Assembly (NCBI GenBank): GCA_003490025.1
Contig: DNJC01000154.1
Location: 1 to 16,762, forward strand
Origin: Geobacter sp.
GTDB taxonomy: Bacteria; Desulfobacterota; Desulfuromonadia; Geobacterales; Geobacteraceae
Length of the DNA: 16,762 bases
Reading direction: 5' to 3'
Below, in pieces: positions 13,314 through 16,762 of this stretch. The notes below the pieces were generated by a model, which saw only the letters and a list, made by a program, of their open reading frames with translations, made no database searches and was not told the DNA's origin. A program made the position numbers and the translations under genes. The stretch's first letter is position 1. Each line of letters opens with the position of its first letter.

Positions 13314-14604
13314 CCTTTACTATCCTGACCTGGCTGATCGTCGTGGGGGTAACTTCCTCGCAGATCAGGGTGTACTCCCCCAACTCCAACTTCTCGCCCT
13401 GTTCGGGGAACCTTCCGATCCGGTCCAGTATCAGGCCGGCGAGGGTGTCGTAGGGAAGATCCTCCCCGAGATCCATCTCTAGCAGGTCCTCCAGGTCGGA
13501 GATGGAGATCAGCGCATCGACCAGGAAAGTCCCGTCCGCCAGCACCTGCACCGTTCTCGGCTCCCCGACGTCGTGCTCGTCCTCGATTTCACCCACCAGT
13601 TCCTCCAGCAGGTCCTCCGTCGTCACGATGCCGCTGATGCTGCCGTACTCGTCCACGACGAACGCCATGTGGACCCTCGTTTTCTGCATTTCCTTCAACA
13701 GCTCGCTCACCTTTTTCCCCTCGGGAACGAAGACGGGGGGACGGACGATGGAACGGATGTCGAACTCCGGCTCGCGCACCATCCTCCCCAGGAGGTCCTT
13801 GCCGTGGATGAAGCCGACCGTCTCCTCGATGCTCCCGAGATAGACCGGGTAGCGGGAGTACATGTTGTCCAGCACCCCGTTCAGGATCTCCTCGTTGGAG
13901 AGGTTCAGGTCGAAGGCGACGATCCTGGTACGCGGGACCATGACCTCGCGCACCGCGGTGTGGGTGAAATCGAAGAGGTTGTCGATGAAGGTGTGCTCGG
14001 TCTCGCTGAAGATGCCGCTCTCGTGCCCCTCCGCGACGATATGCTGCACCTCCTCGCGGGTCATGAACGCCTGTCCCTCCCCCTTCAGACCGAACAGCGC
14101 CAGTACCGCCTTGCTGGACAAACTGAGGAAGGTGACGAGTACCTTCGCCACCCGCGCCAGCACGGTGATGGTCTTGGCGATCCGCAGGGCGACCGGATCG
14201 GCGTACTGCAGGCCGATGGTCTTGGGGACCAACTCCCCCAGGATCAGCTGGAGATAGGAGATGGCGCTGACGACGATACCGATGGCGAGGGGCTCGGCGG
14301 CGTTGCGTACCATGGCGAAATGGGAGGCCTGCAGGACCGGGCGGATGTTGTCCACCGCTATCACGCCGCCGACGGCGGAAGCGGTCGAGCCGACCACCGT
14401 GACGCCTATCTGCACGATGGCCAGCAGACGGTGCGGATCCCTCTGCAGTGTTTCAACCAGTGCCGCCCGCTGGTCGCCAAGGGAGACCAGCTGGGTAACT
14501 CTGCTCTTTCTGATGGAGATGATTGCGAACTCGGCGCAGGAGAAAAATCCGTTCAGCAGTATGAGGACGGCGATGACAAGCAGTTCTACCAAGACGGTGT
14601 CCAA
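13297..14604 (-). CDS. CNNM/CorC (HlyC) family membrane protein with CBS pair
   Basis: This 435-residue protein has a DUF21/CNNM membrane domain (about 1-180), beginning LLVIAVLILLNGFFSCAEFAI and containing LILGELVPKTIGLQYA (119-134). A CBS-domain pair follows at about 215-335, with VMVPRTRI and AFVVDEYGSISGIVTTEDLLEELVGEI as the family signature. A CorC/HlyC C-terminal domain runs from about 350 to 428. The family includes Mg2+/Co2+ transport proteins (CorC, MpfA, bacterial CNNM exporters); older names call them hemolysins. The start is TTG 14604, supported by GGAGG four to five bases upstream. The last five residues, AGTGD, and the stop are supplied by the palindromic repeat. Convergence with terC places two metal-export genes side by side. 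Confidence 0.93.
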   Translation of the reverse strand: MDTVLVELLVIAVLILLNGFFSCAEFAIISIRKSRVTQLVSLGDQRAALVETLQRDPHRLLAIVQIGVTVVGSTASAVGGVIAVDNIRPVLQASHFAMVRNAAEPLAIGIVVSAISYLQLILGELVPKTIGLQYADPVALRIAKTITVLARVAKVLVTFLSLSSKAVLALFGLKGEGQAFMTREEVQHIVAEGHESGIFSETEHTFIDNLFDFTHTAVREVMVPRTRIVAFDLNLSNEEILNGVLDNMYSRYPVYLGSIEETVGFIHGKDLLGRMVREPEFDIRSIVRPPVFVPEGKKVSELLKEMQKTRVHMAFVVDEYGSISGIVTTEDLLEELVGEIEDEHDVGEPRTVQVLADGTFLVDALISISDLEDLLEMDLGEDLPYDTLAGLILDRIGRFPEQGEKLELGEYTLICEEVTPTTISQVRIVKAGTGD

Positions 14605-14632
14605 TTACCCTCCGTTTTTATTCATGGGCGCC

Positions 14633-14671
14633 GCGCGACCGGGCGAACTGCCGGCCGTGCCTTTGTCGCGC
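14633..14671 (-). other. Stem-loop in the 5' leader of the CNNM gene
   Basis: GCGCGAC at 14633-14639 pairs with GTCGCGC at 14665-14671. An alternative pairing, GGGCGC (14626-14631) with GCGCCC (14668-14673), uses overlapping bases. The loop contains a further CCGG/CCGG hairpin. The element lies between the predicted promoter and the TTG start, within an approximately 80-base leader. Two competing stems could act as a switch, but no known riboswitch class was recognised. Confidence 0.4.
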
Positions 14672-14691
14672 CCAAATCTCAACGACTGCTC

Positions 14692-14721
14692 ATTGTTCAC
14701 CACTAAACCGGCTCTTGTCAA
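14692..14721 (-). promoter_or_regulatory. Predicted sigma70 promoter of the CNNM gene
   Basis: Minus-strand TTGACA (14721-14716), an 18-bp spacer and AACAAT (14697-14692) form a plausible promoter. The -35 matches six of six consensus bases and the -10 four of six. It lies between the CheX stop and the CNNM start, and suggests the CNNM gene is transcribed separately. Confidence 0.55.
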
Positions 14722-14757
14722 CATTTTGTAGCAGTTACGGGCCGGTGAACGGAAAAA

Positions 14758-15258
14758 TCACTTCCCTATCTTGAAAGAGAGAAGGAAACGCTCGTCGCCG
14801 CAGACAAAGGGCATCACGAGGGACTCGGCGGCCGACACGCTCTCGAGGGCGTAGTCGTTGCCGTAGATGACGGTCGGGATGGAGAGGTTGATGTCCCCCC
14901 CCTTGGGTGAGAAGATATGTTTCACGTCGCCGCCGACCATGTTGGCAATCTCCCCCATGGCGTCGTTGACGTCGTCGTCCACCTCGGTCACGTCCATGCC
15001 CAGCATGCTGGAGGTGACCTGCAGCGCAAGCTTCTTGGGGCAGTGGATGGCGAGTATGCCGCAGTGGCTGCCGGCAAGGCCGACCATGCTGGTGACCGTC
15101 TCGTGGAAATTCTGCACCGGCTTCTCCAGAGGCGTTTCGTCAACCACGTCCAGCATCACCATGGTCGAGAAAACCCCCTTGGTGATCTCGGCGATGGTCG
15201 CCCGGACCGATTCCTCAGTTACATTCGCCTCGCTCAGCACCGCCGCATCAAGACCCAT
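14758..15258 (-). CDS. CheX/CheC-like chemotaxis phosphatase
   Basis: This 166-residue cytoplasmic protein has the CheX pattern MGEIANMVGGDVK at 101-113, in which E103 and N106 form the E-x2-N motif that dephosphorylates CheY-P in characterised CheX. The preceding DVTEVDDDVNDA and the following SIPTVIYGND stretches also fit the fold. No chemotaxis genes (cheY, cheA, mcp) are nearby, so it may act on another receiver protein. In-frame GTG at 15264 directly abuts the ribosome binding site; ATG 15258, six bases after GGGGAGG, is the better start. An A/T-rich stretch at 15280-15325 upstream may contain its promoter (TACACT on the minus strand), but no good -35 could be placed. Confidence 0.85.
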   Translation of the reverse strand: MGLDAAVLSEANVTEESVRATIAEITKGVFSTMVMLDVVDETPLEKPVQNFHETVTSMVGLAGSHCGILAIHCPKKLALQVTSSMLGMDVTEVDDDVNDAMGEIANMVGGDVKHIFSPKGGDINLSIPTVIYGNDYALESVSAAESLVMPFVCGDERFLLSFKIGK

Positions 15259-15345
15259 GTCCACCCCTCCCCTACCCTAATGAATTGCTACGATAGTGTA
15301 CCCCATCGTTAACGAAAAAAAAGCAACCGTTCCTGAACCGCACCT

Positions 15346-16551
15346 TCAGCTCACCTGGTAGAGTCCCTTGGCGAGATCGAGGCAGAAGTCGTTGATGCGG
15401 GAGAACTCGCGTTCCAACACCTCTTCCACCTCTGCGGCAACCTGCGCCGCCTCGTGCCCCGGCTCCATCAGGAGCTGCGCGTTGGCCATGTGAGGCTTGT
15501 CCACCGGGTCGCCGATCCGGCTGAGCAGCAGGACGTAGCTCCCCTGGACGCCGTCGACGGAGTCGCAGATCTCGCGGGCCAGCCTGTGCGCCAGGACGTT
15601 GTAGATCTTGCCGACGTGACTCATCGGGTTCTTCCCCGCTGCGGCCTCGGTCCCGATCGGGCGGGCGATGGGGATCAGGCCGTTCACCCGGTTCCCCCTT
15701 CCGACCTGCCCCGAATCGGCGTCCTCGGCGGAGGTGCCGAGCAGTGAGAGGTACACCCCTCCCAGCCCGCGTCCCGGCTGGTCCAGCGTGTTCAGCTGCA
15801 GGGAGACCCGGCGAAAGGGAGCACCCCCCTGCGCCAGGAAACTTGTCAGTTCCGCGCGGATCGCCTCCTTCCGGTCGAAGTATTGCCTCTCGGAGGAGAT
15901 CGCGTTGCACAGAAGGGGCATCGCCACGGTCAGGTCGAGTTCGTCCCGGCAGCGGAGCCCCATCACCTTGACGTCCTCCCCCGTGTCCGGGAAAAGGTTC
16001 TTGAACCGCTCGCCGTTCAGTTCCCTCTCGAGGGCAAGGACGGCCTGTTCGGTGGGGCTCAGCGGGTAATAGCCTACGGCGGCGGAGGTGTCGTTGGCTC
16101 CCCTCACCTCGCCCGGCCGCCGGAAGATGTCGGTCAACTCCTCCGAGCCCGGGGCAAGCTTGAAGCGGTATGTCATGTGCCGGTCCGGGTCGACGTTTCG
16201 CAGGTGCGTCCTCACCCACCCCTTCGCCGCGTCCCGGGCTATCTCCTCGACCGGGATCTCCTTTCCGGCGAGGCCGAAGGTGGCCCGGTCGCCGATGGTG
16301 AGTTCCATCGGCTCGATCACCTCACCGCCGCCAAACCCTTTCCTTACCCGGCCGGCTGCCAGCAACCCCTTGTCTATGTTGTGGTGCAGTATGGTGCCGA
16401 ACTGCTCCAGGTAGGCCTTGGAGAGGGCAACCGATATGGCGTCCATGACGCTGTCGCAGATCTGGTCCGGATGCCCGGTCCCCTTGCGCTCCACGATCTC
16501 CACGCTCTGCTCCGTTATGTCCAATCCCTGGTACTTTTCGACGAGGATCAT
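15346..16551 (-). CDS. Archaeal-type S-adenosylmethionine synthetase (methionine adenosyltransferase)
   Basis: This 401-residue enzyme matches the archaeal AdoMet synthetase family rather than bacterial MetK. Key stretches are VERKGTGHPDQICD (20-33), GANDTSAAVGYYPLSPTE (151-168), LGTSAEDADSGQVGRGNRVNG (271-291) and GKNPMSHVGKIYN (306-318). The length equals the family norm (about 400). It makes S-adenosylmethionine from ATP and methionine, releasing phosphate and pyrophosphate, in the cytoplasm. The reading frame is open upstream to 16665, but ATG 16551 has AAGGA seven bases upstream and starts at the conserved N terminus. The gene is not in an obvious operon; CheX begins 87 bp downstream. 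Horizontal origin from archaea is plausible, though base composition looks like the neighbours. Whether the host also has an ordinary metK cannot be seen here. Confidence 0.93.
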   Translation of the reverse strand: MILVEKYQGLDITEQSVEIVERKGTGHPDQICDSVMDAISVALSKAYLEQFGTILHHNIDKGLLAAGRVRKGFGGGEVIEPMELTIGDRATFGLAGKEIPVEEIARDAAKGWVRTHLRNVDPDRHMTYRFKLAPGSEELTDIFRRPGEVRGANDTSAAVGYYPLSPTEQAVLALERELNGERFKNLFPDTGEDVKVMGLRCRDELDLTVAMPLLCNAISSERQYFDRKEAIRAELTSFLAQGGAPFRRVSLQLNTLDQPGRGLGGVYLSLLGTSAEDADSGQVGRGNRVNGLIPIARPIGTEAAAGKNPMSHVGKIYNVLAHRLAREICDSVDGVQGSYVLLLSRIGDPVDKPHMANAQLLMEPGHEAAQVAAEVEEVLEREFSRINDFCLDLAKGLYQVS

Positions 16552-16637
16552 GGCAGCGTCCTTATTGCAGCGGCCGGGGGATTTGGGGGGCTGGAGGCAG
16601 GAGGGGATCTGATGATCAGAAGGCCGGCAATGGCAAG

Positions 16638-16665
16638 ATTGTAACCGAAAAAGGGAGGGGCGCAA
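16638..16665 (-). promoter_or_regulatory. Possible promoter of the AdoMet synthetase gene
   Basis: Minus-strand TTGCGC (16665-16660), a 16-bp spacer and TACAAT (16643-16638) form a candidate with a good -10 and a poor -35. Just downstream, TCTGAT-G-ATCAGA (16608-16620) is a perfect 6-bp inverted repeat with one central base, which could be an operator. No SAM riboswitch pattern was recognised in the leader. Confidence 0.3.
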
Positions 16666-16679
16666 CGGTCGGCGAGTTC

Positions 16680-16726
16680 CAGCTACTTGGCGGTTTGCAG
16701 CTACTGGCGGTTTGCAGCTACTTGCC
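16680..16726. repeat. Short tandem repeat upstream of the AdoMet synthetase gene
   Basis: The unit CAGCTACTTGGCGGTTTG occurs at 16680-16697, again with one T missing at 16698-16714, and as a partial third copy at 16715-16726. It sits in the non-coding end of the window upstream of the AdoMet synthetase gene. The remaining bases to 16762 hold a GCCCT/AGGGC hairpin with a six-base loop (about 16724-16739) and no gene. The role is unknown. Confidence 0.8.
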
Positions 16727-16762
16727 CTCCCGCCAGGGCTAAACCCTCGCCCTCCGGGAGAG

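Noticed and set aside
15311..15345. Intrinsic terminator after the AdoMet synthetase gene
   Set aside because: There is a run of eight T on the minus strand, but no stable stem could be drawn directly before it.
16552..16762. SAM riboswitch before the AdoMet synthetase gene
   Set aside because: No conserved SAM-riboswitch blocks or long terminator-type stem were recognised in the leader.

Overview
The window looks like chromosomal DNA of a GC-rich, Geobacter-like bacterium (Desulfuromonadota). This is inferred from gene content: multi-PAS hybrid kinases, an ANTAR-domain regulator, a lone CheX, a YbhGFSR-type exporter, an archaeal-type methionine adenosyltransferase and short intergenic palindromic repeats. 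No rRNA, tRNA, CRISPR array or insertion sequence was seen. Almost all real genes are on the minus strand; the plus strand holds only the central block 10637-13271.

Layout. 1-180: AT-rich, no gene, nested inverted repeats and an FNR-like box. 181-1132 (minus): a yefM-yoeB type toxin-antitoxin pair followed by a MutT-like Nudix gene. 1202-10513 (minus): one long, tightly packed operon. It encodes an HlyD-type membrane fusion protein, a tandem two-NBD ABC ATPase, a three-PAS hybrid histidine kinase, a receiver-first histidine kinase and two ABC-2 permeases. This is the E. coli ybhG-F-S-R gene set with two signalling proteins spliced between F and S. Stops and starts overlap at both junctions downstream of the hybrid kinase. 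10637-11212 (plus): divergent from the exporter, an ANTAR RNA-binding regulator whose receiver lacks the phosphoacceptor Asp; a sigma54-like promoter precedes it.

11252-13271 (plus): a consensus sigma70 promoter, a clear yybP-ykoY (Mn2+) riboswitch with an overlapping intrinsic terminator, then htpX (membrane metalloprotease) and a terC/alx family metal exporter. This is a manganese-controlled transcription unit. 13297-14604 (minus): a convergent CNNM/CorC family protein. A perfect 17-bp inverted repeat supplies the last codons and stops of both terC and this gene. 14758-15258 (minus): a CheX-like phosphatase. 15346-16551 (minus): an archaeal-type S-adenosylmethionine synthetase, with a short tandem repeat upstream.

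The two most notable systems are (1) the exporter operon with its own embedded kinases and no DNA-binding output protein, facing an ANTAR antiterminator, and (2) the Mn2+ riboswitch that places a membrane protease and a TerC exporter under one metal switch.
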